From: Candidatus Mediterraneibacter stercoripullorum | GTDB taxonomy: Bacteria > Bacillota > Clostridia > Lachnospirales > Lachnospiraceae | Assembly (NCBI GenBank): GCA_019115765.1 | Contig: DXCZ01000003.1 | Span: 1 to 51,449 of the forward strand | Reading direction: 5' to 3' | DNA: 51,449 nucleotides | Shown here: piece after piece, positions 23,668-32,742 of the stretch | How positions within the stretch are numbered: the stretch's first letter is position 1 | Layout of the letters: the number at the start of each line of letters is the position of its first letter | Made by a program: the position numbers and the translations under genes | The notes under the pieces: model-generated | Seen by the model: only the letters and a program-made list of their open reading frames with translations | Databases searched by the model: none | What the model was told of the DNA's origin: nothing

Positions 23668-25623
23668 ATGGAGAATAAGATGAAACGAATGAGGGAGCTG
23701 GTCGGGCTCCTGAACCGTGCGCGGCGTGCATACGAACAGGAAGATAAAGAGATCATGAGCAATTATGAATATGATCGATTGTATGATGAGCTTCAGGGGC
23801 TGGAACAGGAGCTGAATACGACTCTTGCTTCCAGCCCTACTGTTCAGGTAGGGTATGAAGTGCTCAGCGAACTGCCGAAAGAGCGGCATGAGAGGCCGAT
23901 GTTGTCTCTGGACAAGACGAAGGATGTGGACAGACTGAAGGAATTCCTGGGAGATCAGAAAGCGATGATCTCCTGGAAGCTGGACGGCCTTACGATCGTT
24001 CTTACTTACAGGAACGGAGAATTGGAGAAGGCTGTTACGAGAGGAAACGGTGAAGTCGGAGAGGTTATTACCGGAAATGCACGGATGTTCAAAAACCTGC
24101 CCCTCAGAATCCCTTATACAGGAGAGCTTGTGCTCCGCGGTGAGGCCGTGATCGGATATACAGACTTCGAACGGATCAATGAAGAGATCGGAGACGCGGA
24201 CGCAAAGTATAAAAATCCAAGAAATCTGTGCAGTGGTTCCGTCCGGCAGCTGAACAATGAGATCACTGCGAAGAGAAATGTCCGGTTTTATGCGTTTACC
24301 CTTGTCAGGGCGGAAAACATGGATTTCCATAATTCCAGAAGTTTTCAGATGGACTGGCTTGCCGGGCAGGGCTTTGACGTTGTAGAGCATCATCCGGTCA
24401 CACGGGATACGATCGAAGCGGAAGTGAGGTGGTTTGCAGACCATATCGGCGGAAATGACGTTCCATCTGACGGACTGGTGCTAGTCTATGATGATATCGC
24501 CTACGGGGAATCTCTGGGCACCACAGCCAAGTTTCCAAGAGATTCATTTGCATTTAAATGGGCGGATGAGATCCGGGAGACAACACTTCTTGAGATAGAG
24601 TGGAGTCCTTCCAGAACAGGACTGATCAATCCGGTTGCAATATTTGAACCGGTGGAACTGGAAGGAACGACTGTCAGCCGTGCAAGTGTCCATAATATCA
24701 GCATTATGGAAGAACTGGAACTGGGAGTAGGAGACCGGATCCAGGTATATAAGGCAAATATGATCATTCCTCAGATCGCAGAGAATCTGACCCGCAGCGG
24801 TGTAAAGGATATCCCGGCTGTCTGTCCCGTCTGCGGCGGGGCTACCCGGATCGCCATGGAGAATGAGACGAAGACTCTGTACTGCACTAATCCAAGATGC
24901 CAGGCGAAGCATGTGAAGGCATTTGCCCTCTTTGTCAGCAGGGACGCCATGAATATTGAGGGTCTGTCTGAGGCAACTCTTGAGAAATTTATCATGCACG
25001 GCTTCGTGAAGAACTTTACAGATATCTTCCATCTTGACCGTTATGCGGATGAGATCCAGAGCCTGGAAGGTTTCGGAGAGAGGTCGTATCAAAATCTTCA
25101 GGAGAGCATCCGCAATGCCAGAGTGACTACTCTGCCAAGACTGGTATACAGTCTGGGTATCCCGAACATAGGGATCGCCAATGCCAGAATGATCTGTCAG
25201 GCACTGGGGAACGACCCGAGACGTGTGGAGGAAGCTACGGAAGAGGAACTCAATGAGATATCCGGTGTTGGCGCTGTCATAGCGAAAACTTTCGTAGAGT
25301 ATTTCGCAGATAAGGAGCACAGAGATATTTTTGAAAGTCTGCTGAAAGAGGTGGAGATCCCGGAGGAAGAAGAACCGGAAGGCGGGAAAAATCTTGAGGG
25401 TCTTACCTTTGTGATTACCGGAAGTCTGGAGCATTATTCAAACCGCAGTGAATTGAAAGGGGAGATTGAGAAAAGGGGAGGAAAGGTTACGGGAAGTGTG
25501 ACTTCGAAGACAGATTATCTGATCAATAATGATGTGAATTCCACCTCTTCCAAGAACAGGAAGGCAAGAGAACTGGATATTCCGATCATCTCGGAGGAAG
25601 ATTTCATGAAAATGTTGGAGTAA
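23668..25623 (+). CDS. ligA: NAD+-dependent DNA ligase LigA
   Basis: A 651-residue ligase that seals nicks in replication and repair. The adenylated lysine is K104 in WKLDGLT. The N-terminal Ia domain, the nucleotidyltransferase and OB domains, a four-cysteine zinc finger (CPVCGG and YCTNPRCQ), HhH repeats and a C-terminal BRCT domain from about 575 are all visible. The length is near normal (about 650-680). The ATG at 23668 follows CAGGAGGAG; the frame extends upstream to 23599 without a ribosome site. The N-terminus is somewhat shortened against E. coli. Confidence 0.95.
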   Translation: MENKMKRMRELVGLLNRARRAYEQEDKEIMSNYEYDRLYDELQGLEQELNTTLASSPTVQVGYEVLSELPKERHERPMLSLDKTKDVDRLKEFLGDQKAMISWKLDGLTIVLTYRNGELEKAVTRGNGEVGEVITGNARMFKNLPLRIPYTGELVLRGEAVIGYTDFERINEEIGDADAKYKNPRNLCSGSVRQLNNEITAKRNVRFYAFTLVRAENMDFHNSRSFQMDWLAGQGFDVVEHHPVTRDTIEAEVRWFADHIGGNDVPSDGLVLVYDDIAYGESLGTTAKFPRDSFAFKWADEIRETTLLEIEWSPSRTGLINPVAIFEPVELEGTTVSRASVHNISIMEELELGVGDRIQVYKANMIIPQIAENLTRSGVKDIPAVCPVCGGATRIAMENETKTLYCTNPRCQAKHVKAFALFVSRDAMNIEGLSEATLEKFIMHGFVKNFTDIFHLDRYADEIQSLEGFGERSYQNLQESIRNARVTTLPRLVYSLGIPNIGIANARMICQALGNDPRRVEEATEEELNEISGVGAVIAKTFVEYFADKEHRDIFESLLKEVEIPEEEEPEGGKNLEGLTFVITGSLEHYSNRSELKGEIEKRGGKVTGSVTSKTDYLINNDVNSTSSKNRKARELDIPIISEEDFMKMLE

Positions 25624-25641
25624 AAGAAAGGCAGGGAAGGC

Positions 25642-27189
25642 GTGAATTTTAGAACACGGAAAATGAAAGAAAAATTGCTGGAAAAACTGAATGAAACTCT
25701 GAAGGCGGTACTGCCAATTATAGGGATCGTGCTGGTGCTGTGCTTTACTATTGCACCGCTAGAACCGGGAATCCTTCTTGCATTTCTGATGGGTGCAGTG
25801 CTTCTGATCGTGGGGATGATGTTTTTTACCCTCGGAGTAGAGATGTCTATGACGCCTATCGGTGAGACTGTGGGAACCTGCATGACCCAGACGAAGAAGC
25901 TGTGGATCATGGTCCTGCTCAGCTTTATCCTCGGATTTATTGTTACCATATCAGAGCCGGATCTGCAGGTGCTGGCAGAACAGGTGCCTTCGGTGCCGAA
26001 TATGGTCCTGGTGCTGTCGGTGGCCTTTGGCGTAGGCCTGTTCCTTGTAGCGTCGCTGCTCAGGATCATGTTTAATATCACTCTGGCGCATATGCTGATC
26101 GGCCTTTACATGATCGTATTTGCTCTGGCATTTCTTGCACCGGGAGATTTTATCGCGGTTGCTTTTGACGCCGGCGGAGTTACTACGGGACCGATGACTG
26201 TTCCGTTTATCATGGCTCTCGGTATCGGTATATCTGCGATCCGAAGCGATGAAAGAGCGGAAGACGACAGTTTCGGTCTGGTGGCTCTCTCATCTGTAGG
26301 CCCAATCCTCTCGGTCCTTGTGCTGAGCCTGATCTACCACCCGGAGAATGTGGAATATGTACCGGACAGCATTCCTGATATCGGAAATTCCGTAGAGCTC
26401 TGGAAGCTGTTCATGGAAGAGTTTCCGGCATATATGGGAGAGATGGCCGTGTCACTGCTTCCGATCATCGTGTTCTTCGTTATTTTTCAGATCATTTTCC
26501 GCAGGATACAGAAAAGAATGCTTATCAAGATTGCAGTTGGTATGGTATATACCTATGCAGGACTTGTCCTTTTCCTGACCGGAGTAAATGTAGGATTTAT
26601 GCCTGCGGGTAATTACCTGGGACAGGTGATCGCGGATAATCCTTATAAATGGGTGATCGTTCCTATCGGTATGATCATCGGGTATTTTATCGTGCGGGCA
26701 GAACCGGCGGTCTTTGTCCTGACCAGACAGGTAGAAGATATCACGTCCGGAACGATTACATCAGGGGCAATGAGCCTGAGTCTTTCCATCGGTGTGGCTG
26801 TTTCTCTTGGACTTGCCATGATCCGGGTACTGACCGGGATTTCTATTTTCTGGTTTATCATTCCAGGTTACGCAGTTGCTCTGATCCTTTCATTTTTCGT
26901 ACCGAAGATATTTACGGCAATCGCATTTGACTCCGGAGGCGTGGCTTCCGGTCCTATGACAGCTACCTTCCTTCTGCCGTTTGCTATGGGCGCCTGTGTG
27001 AGCGTTGGCGGGAATATCGTAACGGATGCATTTGGTGTCGTGGCAATGGTAGCTATGACACCGCTGATCACGATTCAGATACTCGGACTTGTATTTGAGA
27101 TCAGTTCCAGAAGAACAGAGAAAGCGGAGTCTGCCAAGGCAGCAGATACTTTCAGACAGCTTCCGGATGATGAGATCATTGAACTTTAG
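25642..27189 (+). CDS. DUF1538 family membrane protein, GTG start
   Basis: A 515-residue polytopic membrane protein made of two homologous halves. The repeated signature is FDAGGVTTGPMTVPF (about 175-189) and FDSGGVASGPMTATF (about 435-449), each between membrane spans, as known in DUF1538. Its pseudo-symmetric duplication resembles secondary transporters. The start is GTG at 25642 behind AGGGAAGG. A PII-like protein follows 16 nt later, and such pairs usually mean that the PII protein regulates the transporter. The substrate is unknown. Confidence 0.9.
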   Translation: MNFRTRKMKEKLLEKLNETLKAVLPIIGIVLVLCFTIAPLEPGILLAFLMGAVLLIVGMMFFTLGVEMSMTPIGETVGTCMTQTKKLWIMVLLSFILGFIVTISEPDLQVLAEQVPSVPNMVLVLSVAFGVGLFLVASLLRIMFNITLAHMLIGLYMIVFALAFLAPGDFIAVAFDAGGVTTGPMTVPFIMALGIGISAIRSDERAEDDSFGLVALSSVGPILSVLVLSLIYHPENVEYVPDSIPDIGNSVELWKLFMEEFPAYMGEMAVSLLPIIVFFVIFQIIFRRIQKRMLIKIAVGMVYTYAGLVLFLTGVNVGFMPAGNYLGQVIADNPYKWVIVPIGMIIGYFIVRAEPAVFVLTRQVEDITSGTITSGAMSLSLSIGVAVSLGLAMIRVLTGISIFWFIIPGYAVALILSFFVPKIFTAIAFDSGGVASGPMTATFLLPFAMGACVSVGGNIVTDAFGVVAMVAMTPLITIQILGLVFEISSRRTEKAESAKAADTFRQLPDDEIIEL

Positions 27190-27205
27190 TATGAGGTAAC
27201 AGAAT

Positions 27206-27889
27206 ATGAGTGGAATTAATATGATGATGTCGATCACGAAAAGGGCAACAGGAAAGAAGCTGCTGGAGTTTTATGAGGAGAACGGGCTGTCGGCGATTTT
27301 CTGTACTCTTGCAAAGGGAACAGCGGCCAGTGAGACTCTGGATTATTTCGGCCTTGAGGTGACAGAGAAGATTGTAATGATGTCTGTGGTGGCGGATGCC
27401 ACATGGAAAAAAGTGAAACGGGTGCTGGAGGATGATTTTCAGATCGATGTGCCCGGAACGGGAATCGCATTTCTTGTCCCTCTCTCAAGCATAGGCGGGA
27501 AAAAAGTGCTTCAGTTTATGACGGATGCGCAGCAGCTTGATAAAATAGAAGAGGAGAGTGTCATGAAAGATACGAAATATGAACTGATCGTTGTGATCGC
27601 AAACCATGGATACAGTGAAGAAGTAATGGATGCTGCCAGAGCACAGGGCGCCGGCGGAGGCACTGTGATCCATGCCAGAGGGACCGGCCTTGAGAAAGCG
27701 GAAAAGTTCCTTGGAGTATCTATTGCAGATGAAAAGGAGATCATATACATTGTGGCAAAGTCGGAAGATAAGAATCCGATCATGAAATCTATCATGGAAA
27801 ATGCAGGAATGTCCAGTAAGGCGAAGGCAGTTGTCTTCTCAATGCCTGTGACGGATACAGCAGGTCTCAGACTCAGGGAAGTGCAGTGA
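27206..27889 (+). CDS. Tandem PII-like signalling protein
   Basis: A 227-residue protein with two PII-like domains: residues about 1-112 and about 115-227. The second has the canonical ARAQGAGGGTVIHARGTG T/B-loop region; the first is divergent, with ENGLSAIFCTLAKGTA. PII proteins are trimers that sense nucleotides and metabolites and bind transporters or enzymes. A fused pair would form a trimer of six domains. It is coupled to the DUF1538 transporter upstream. The ligand cannot be read, and it lacks the classical Tyr of the T-loop as far as visible. Confidence 0.85.
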   Translation: MSGINMMMSITKRATGKKLLEFYEENGLSAIFCTLAKGTAASETLDYFGLEVTEKIVMMSVVADATWKKVKRVLEDDFQIDVPGTGIAFLVPLSSIGGKKVLQFMTDAQQLDKIEEESVMKDTKYELIVVIANHGYSEEVMDAARAQGAGGGTVIHARGTGLEKAEKFLGVSIADEKEIIYIVAKSEDKNPIMKSIMENAGMSSKAKAVVFSMPVTDTAGLRLREVQ

Positions 27890-27934
27890 AAGTGTCCGCA
27901 ATAACGGAGCCTTCAGCCTTTAGAAAATGTTTAT

Positions 27935-27963
27935 TTGTATAACAATGCTATCTGTACTATAAT
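27935..27963 (+). promoter_or_regulatory. Sigma-A promoter of the clpX-like gene
   Basis: TTGTAT (27935-27940), 17 nt, TATAAT (27958-27963). It precedes the ATG at 27996, which has an AGAAGGGATAG site. Confidence 0.75.
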
Positions 27964-27995
27964 GAGATAAAAGCGTAAAAAGAAGGGATAGACTT

Positions 27996-29474
27996 ATGTC
28001 AGATCATGATTTCATAATATTAGACGAAGAGAATACGAGCGAGGGAGAAAAGAGCAGCCGGGATGCGGCAGGGAATGAAGATAAGAGAGAGGTCAGCACT
28101 TCCGGGAAAAGCAGTGAAAAGAAGGACGATGAAGACGGATACGAGAAGGTCTGCTTTATCTGCCACCGACCTGAGAGCGTGACGGGAAGAATGATCGATC
28201 TGCCCAATAATATTACCGTGTGTCCGGACTGTATGCAGAGAAGCTTTGACGCTATGACGAACGGCTCTATAGATATGAGCCGTCTGATGAACATGCCTGG
28301 AGTACAGTTCCTGAATATGTCAGATCTTGAGAACATGCAGCCCCGGGCGCAGAAGATCAAAAAGAAAAAGGAAAAGCCAAAGGAATTTCATCAGCTGAAT
28401 ATAAAAGATATTCCTGCTCCCCATAAGATCAAGGCAAAGCTGGATGAATATGTAGTCGGACAGGAATATGCCAAGAAAGCCATGTCTGTAGCAGTTTATA
28501 ATCACTATAAACGTGTAGCCACAGATACTATGGATGACATTGAGATCGAGAAGTCCAATATGCTTATGATCGGGCCTACAGGAAGCGGAAAAACATATCT
28601 TGTCAAGACATTAGCCAGACTTCTGGATGTGCCGCTGGCGATCACAGACGCCACATCACTGACAGAGGCCGGATACATAGGCGATGATATTGAGAGCGTA
28701 GTTTCCAAGCTGCTGGCAGCGGCGGATAACGATGTAGAGCGGGCCGAGCAGGGAATCATTTTCATCGATGAGATTGACAAGATCGCGAAAAAGAGGAATT
28801 CCAATCAGAGAGACGTAAGCGGCGAATCCGTGCAGCAAGGAATGCTCAAGCTGCTGGAGGGAAGCGAAGTGGAAGTTCCGGTAGGGGCGAACAGCAAGAA
28901 TGCCATGGTGCCCTTGACCACGGTAAATACTAAGAATATCCTCTTTATCTGCGGCGGAGCTTTCCCGGATCTGGAGGAGATCATCAAAGAGCGCCTTCAG
29001 AAGAAGACATCCATGGGATTTAACGCAGAGCTGAAAGACCAGTTTGATCATGATAAGGATCTGCTTTCCAAGGTTACGGTAGAGGATCTGAGAAAATTCG
29101 GTATGATCCCTGAGTTCCTGGGACGGCTGCCTATCATTTTCACTCTCAAGGGACTTGACAAGGACATGCTCGTGAAGATATTGAAGGAGCCACGGAATGC
29201 TATACTGAAACAGTATCAGAAGCTTCTTGCACTGGATGAGGTGAGACTGGAATTCGACGACGGCGCCCTGGAAGCCATAGCAGAAAAGGCAATGGAGAAA
29301 GATACAGGAGCCCGTGCCCTGCGCGCCATTATTGAGGAATTCATGCTTGATATCATGTATGAGATTCCCAAGGATGACAGTATCGGCCAGGTGACGATCA
29401 CAAGAGAATATATAGAGGGGACCGGAGGTCCGATCATACAGCTGCGAGGGCAGGAAGTGCCGCGGCTGGGATAA
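27996..29474 (+). CDS. clpX: ClpX-like AAA+ unfoldase with extended N-terminus
   Basis: A 492-residue ATP-dependent unfoldase. A 48-residue acidic, Ser-rich extension precedes a zinc-binding domain with C53, C56, C76 and C79. A Lys-rich linker follows, then Walker A GPTGSGKT (193-200), pore loop GYIG (226-229), Walker B IIFIDE (254-259), the GRLP arginine-finger region and GARALR sensor 2. The ClpP-binding loop reads SMGF (339-342) where IGF is usual, so it can probably still dock ClpP. It is longer than typical ClpX (about 420) and not near clpP or tig, so it is likely a second ClpX paralogue. Confidence 0.87.
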   Translation: MSDHDFIILDEENTSEGEKSSRDAAGNEDKREVSTSGKSSEKKDDEDGYEKVCFICHRPESVTGRMIDLPNNITVCPDCMQRSFDAMTNGSIDMSRLMNMPGVQFLNMSDLENMQPRAQKIKKKKEKPKEFHQLNIKDIPAPHKIKAKLDEYVVGQEYAKKAMSVAVYNHYKRVATDTMDDIEIEKSNMLMIGPTGSGKTYLVKTLARLLDVPLAITDATSLTEAGYIGDDIESVVSKLLAAADNDVERAEQGIIFIDEIDKIAKKRNSNQRDVSGESVQQGMLKLLEGSEVEVPVGANSKNAMVPLTTVNTKNILFICGGAFPDLEEIIKERLQKKTSMGFNAELKDQFDHDKDLLSKVTVEDLRKFGMIPEFLGRLPIIFTLKGLDKDMLVKILKEPRNAILKQYQKLLALDEVRLEFDDGALEAIAEKAMEKDTGARALRAIIEEFMLDIMYEIPKDDSIGQVTITREYIEGTGGPIIQLRGQEVPRLG

Positions 29475-29481
29475 GAAATCA

Positions 29482-29557
29482 AAAAGGGGACAGGTACTTT
29501 TTTCTGGCGAATTCAGAATATTCTGAAAACAGAAGAAAAAAGTACCTGTCCCCTTTT
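29482..29557. repeat. Long perfect palindrome between convergent genes
   Basis: A 24-bp perfect stem (29482-29505 with 29534-29557) starts AAAAGGGGACAGGTAC. The loop holds a second palindrome, TCAGAATATTCTGA (29512-29525). It lies 7 nt after the clpX-like stop and 2 nt before the stop of the leftward subtilase. T-rich ends on both strands let it act as a bidirectional terminator. The GGGGACAGG head resembles the repeat units at 7541-8687, so it may be a related REP-like element. Confidence 0.85.
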
Positions 29558-29559
29558 CC

Positions 29560-31266
29560 TTACAGCTGCCGCATCACTTCAAATGTATTGTACAGATTCA
29601 GCTGGCCGTAACCCCATTCCCGATTCGGATATTCCATTGTGCGGGGACGTACTGCTCCAAGAATCAGAAGACTCTTGATCTGATAGGAATCAATACCGGG
29701 AACCTTCTGATCATAAATGAGCCACTCCAGCATCAGCGCTACTGCCCCTGCCGTCACGGCAGAAGAGATGCATGAACCGGAACGAGCGGTAAAACGACCA
29801 TCTGGAAGTGCGCCCTTTACATTGATCCCCGGTGCCGTAACATCTGGATTGATACGCTGCGTACGGGTATATCCCCTGCCGGACGCCTGGGCGGTACCCT
29901 CTGTATTTCCGTCATAGTAAGAGACGATAACAGGGCTGTTCGTATTTGCCGGGCTGGTCAGGGTATAATAGGGGTCTGATTCCAGGAAATATACTTCACC
30001 GCTTAGAAACTCTGAAAGAGGAAGCCACATGTGGAACGTGCCCTCTCCGAGAGAAAGAGGCTCAACGGCGATCCTCCAGATTCCGGGTGCTGGTGCATCA
30101 AAGCGGAAGAATATAAGCTCGGAGTTGCTTTTTTCTACAAGAAGACGGTAATCCAGAGTGACTTTTGTCTTTTCGAAGAGAAAATCCAGTTCAGCTTCGG
30201 CCCCGACCCGAAAGGGAATACGGGAAGTATTTTCTCCGGATGGCGATATGATTGAAATAGAAAAGATATTCGGAATCTCCGTCCAGAGTTCAAGAGCAAA
30301 GCCGCTGACATTCTCTCCTACCCGGATCTCCACGGTCTTTGTATCAGAAGTATTCTCAATCCTGTCGTAATAATGGTGGCGTTTGTCCGCTTCGTTCCCA
30401 GTGCCGATAACGGTGATCCGATTTGGTTTGGTACTGTATCCTTCGATAAGATAGGGAAACGGAAGCGTTCCTACGTGTCCTCCCATACTGGTCCCGAATG
30501 TAATACAGATAACAAGCGGCAGCCCGAGCCGGTCGGCCAGATCGTTCAGATATTTCAGCCCGAGCATGAGATCTGTTTCCTGAAAGCACGCTGTATCACG
30601 GGGAATAAAATAGTAATCCATCAGATACTGTTTTGCCTGCTTAAGCTTTACCATGGCGATGGAAGCCTCAGGAGCAGCTCCGAGAAACTGCTCTTCCGGA
30701 ACAGCAGAACCGGCGGCAAGACTGGCGGCAAATGTACCGTGCCCGGTTTCGTCTACAGAAGGAACAATGGATAATGGATCCTCGCTTTCAAGCGCTTCAT
30801 TGATAGCTTCTTCTGTATATTCACTTCCGTAGGCACAGCCTTCCGGCGGTGTACCTGACTGAACCGTCTGATCCCAGATCGCAGCAATCCGCGTGGTACC
30901 GTCAATCCTGCGGAAAATCTGGTTTTCATAGTCGATACCGCTGTCAAGGAAGCCGATCAGCACTCCCTGTCCTTTCAGCTGAAGCGTGGGATAGTTCTGG
31001 ATCGGGAGTATGCCCGCCTGGTTCAATGTCTCCATACTCATGGGAGCATAGCACTTCGGAATGGAGTTATAGGAAAAGCGGGACAGCGTGATCGGTTCGG
31101 CAAGCTCTTTTGGAATATAGATACATCTGTAGTCAAATCCTGCGTCCTGTGTACATGGGGTTCCCTGTATTATACTGTCGAAAAATGGAGTCCGGACATG
31201 GTTTCCGATAAAGTCCCGGTAGTTTTCTGAGAGGATCTGTTCCCGGCATGTGTTCATATCTGGCAT
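29560..31266 (-). CDS. Csp-type S8 subtilase, catalytic Ser replaced by Cys
   Basis: A 568-residue subtilase of the CspA/B/C type that in Clostridia handles spore germination signals. D108 (FLDSG) and H176 (ETGHGTF) are intact. At the nucleophile position the sequence reads SGSCISSAVTAGA, aligned to SGTSxAAAxTAGA; the residue is Cys499, codon TGC at 29770-29772. It has the long insert (jelly-roll-like, about 290-430) characteristic of Csp proteins, and no signal peptide. The ATG at 31266 follows CGGAG. It may be a pseudoprotease like C. difficile CspC or a Cys-nucleophile variant. Germination function is inferred from family only. Confidence 0.83.
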   Translation of the reverse strand: MPDMNTCREQILSENYRDFIGNHVRTPFFDSIIQGTPCTQDAGFDYRCIYIPKELAEPITLSRFSYNSIPKCYAPMSMETLNQAGILPIQNYPTLQLKGQGVLIGFLDSGIDYENQIFRRIDGTTRIAAIWDQTVQSGTPPEGCAYGSEYTEEAINEALESEDPLSIVPSVDETGHGTFAASLAAGSAVPEEQFLGAAPEASIAMVKLKQAKQYLMDYYFIPRDTACFQETDLMLGLKYLNDLADRLGLPLVICITFGTSMGGHVGTLPFPYLIEGYSTKPNRITVIGTGNEADKRHHYYDRIENTSDTKTVEIRVGENVSGFALELWTEIPNIFSISIISPSGENTSRIPFRVGAEAELDFLFEKTKVTLDYRLLVEKSNSELIFFRFDAPAPGIWRIAVEPLSLGEGTFHMWLPLSEFLSGEVYFLESDPYYTLTSPANTNSPVIVSYYDGNTEGTAQASGRGYTRTQRINPDVTAPGINVKGALPDGRFTARSGSCISSAVTAGAVALMLEWLIYDQKVPGIDSYQIKSLLILGAVRPRTMEYPNREWGYGQLNLYNTFEVMRQL

Positions 31267-31366
31267 ATTTGAAACTCCGTTTTTTCTGATATATACAACT
31301 CATTTAAATATATGATAAAGAGTAGAAAATAACACTTAAAAAAATATAAATTAATTTTTCAATAGG

Positions 31367-31394
31367 TTGAAGTTGGAGGATTATAGGTTATAAT
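31367..31394 (+). promoter_or_regulatory. Sigma-A promoter of the zinc-ribbon gene
   Basis: TTGAAG (31367-31372), 16 nt, TATAAT (31389-31394). It lies inside the longest open frame and supports the ATG at 31483. Confidence 0.7.
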
Positions 31395-31482
31395 GGAGAT
31401 ATGTCGAAAACAGTGTGTAAATACAGTCAGTTCTGCCGGCGGCAGATGTCAGAGAAACACACGCAGAAGGGAGAAGATTAAG

Positions 31483-32091
31483 ATGAAAGATTTCTGGGAA
31501 GACCTTGGGAAAAAAATCGGTGAAACAGCAGAGACAATGACAAATAGGGCGGGAGATGCGATTGAGATCCAGCGGCTGAAAGGCCAGGTAAGAACGCTGG
31601 CACGCGGAAATGCCGTAGATCTTATGGCTCTTGGCAAGATGATCTATGACCGCTTTAAAGAAGGAGAAGAAGTGGAAGAAGCGGCAAAAGGCCTCTGTGA
31701 AGCAATACGTACCCGAGAAGAGAACATGAACGCTTATGAGAAAAAGATTGCCAGAATCAAGGGCGCCTGTGAATGTTCAAACTGTGGGAAGATGGTGGCA
31801 AAGGATATGCTTTTCTGTCCTTATTGCGGGGAAAAGGTAAATACTTCTGTATTTGATGATGCAGAAGAAGGAACAGATGAAGCTGCTGATATTTTTGCAG
31901 ATGAAGCAGAAGAGGATGCTTACGGAGAAAAATTAAAGGAAGCCGCTGAGGAGTGTGCGGATGCAGTTAAAGAAAAGGCAGCAGATGTACTGGATAAGGC
32001 AGCAGAGAAGATGGGCGAAGCAGCAGATAAGATGGAAGAGATGGCAGATAAGATGAAGAGTGAAACAGCTGGAGAGGACAAAACAGAGTAG
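31483..32091 (+). CDS. Zinc-ribbon protein with long helical tail
   Basis: A 202-residue protein. The first 95 residues form charged helices, then a zinc ribbon with C98, C101, C112 and C115 (CSNCGK and CPYCGE). The C-terminal 80 residues are Ala-, Glu-, Asp- and Lys-rich and look like a continuous amphipathic helix with repeated EKAAD-like units, as in stress or LEA-like proteins. No membrane segment is visible. The start at 31483 has GGGAGAAG. It stands 44 nt before lspA and may share its transcript. Function is not known. Confidence 0.75.
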   Translation: MKDFWEDLGKKIGETAETMTNRAGDAIEIQRLKGQVRTLARGNAVDLMALGKMIYDRFKEGEEVEEAAKGLCEAIRTREENMNAYEKKIARIKGACECSNCGKMVAKDMLFCPYCGEKVNTSVFDDAEEGTDEAADIFADEAEEDAYGEKLKEAAEECADAVKEKAADVLDKAAEKMGEAADKMEEMADKMKSETAGEDKTE

Positions 32092-32135
32092 TCGGTCTCC
32101 GGGAGAGAAAAAGGAAAGGGCTATAACAAACGGAC

Positions 32136-32618
32136 ATGAAAATAAGAAAATTATGTTCTCTCGGCGGCGCAGCCGCTCTGTTTTCCCTTGATCAGATCAT
32201 GAAATCCTATGCAGAGCAGAACCTGGAAAAGGGTGAAGAAAAATATCTGATGGACAAGGTTGTTCTCCGCAGGGTCCACAATAAAGGCATGTGCCTGAAT
32301 CTGCTGGATGGTCAGCCAGAGACAGTGAAGAACATTTCACTGGCGGCAACAATTGTACTGACTGTCCTTCAGATCCCTCTGCTTTTTGCAAAAGGGCATT
32401 TCTGGAAAAAAAAGGGATTTGCACTTCTGCTCTCCGGCGCCTGGAGCAATACATTTGACCGGGCGGCCAGAGGACACGTGGTAGATTATATCGGATTTAA
32501 AACAGGCAATGAAAAGGTGTCGCAGATCACATACAACCTGGGGGACTTTTTCATTGCAGCCGGGAGCGTGATCCTGGTGCTTACGGCTCTGTTCCCCGGG
32601 AGAAAATCTGACGGCTGA
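32136..32618 (+). CDS. lspA: Signal peptidase II
   Basis: A 160-residue integral membrane aspartyl protease that cleaves prolipoproteins at the lipid-modified cysteine. The catalytic pair is D117 (RGHVVDYI) and D137 (YNLGDFFIAAG). The middle has the NKGMCLNL region and four membrane spans. The NTFDR motif replaces the more usual NxxDR. The N-terminus is short. The ATG at 32136 follows AGGAAAGGG. A divergent or second copy is possible, since the motifs differ from the consensus. Confidence 0.85.
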   Translation: MKIRKLCSLGGAAALFSLDQIMKSYAEQNLEKGEEKYLMDKVVLRRVHNKGMCLNLLDGQPETVKNISLAATIVLTVLQIPLLFAKGHFWKKKGFALLLSGAWSNTFDRAARGHVVDYIGFKTGNEKVSQITYNLGDFFIAAGSVILVLTALFPGRKSDG

Positions 32619-32678
32619 GATCCGGTGTCTGCACATGTCTGTCATATGTATGTATTCTGATACATGGGAGGACTGTAT

Positions 32679-32707
32679 TTTACAGGCGGGGCAAATTGTG
32701 GTATGAT
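32679..32707 (+). promoter_or_regulatory. Sigma-A promoter of nudC
   Basis: TTTACA (32679-32684), 17 nt, TATGAT (32702-32707). The downstream ATG at 32743 follows ACAGGAGAG. Confidence 0.65.
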
Positions 32708-32742
32708 AGACGGGAATCTTAGTTCAGACAGGAGAGATACAC

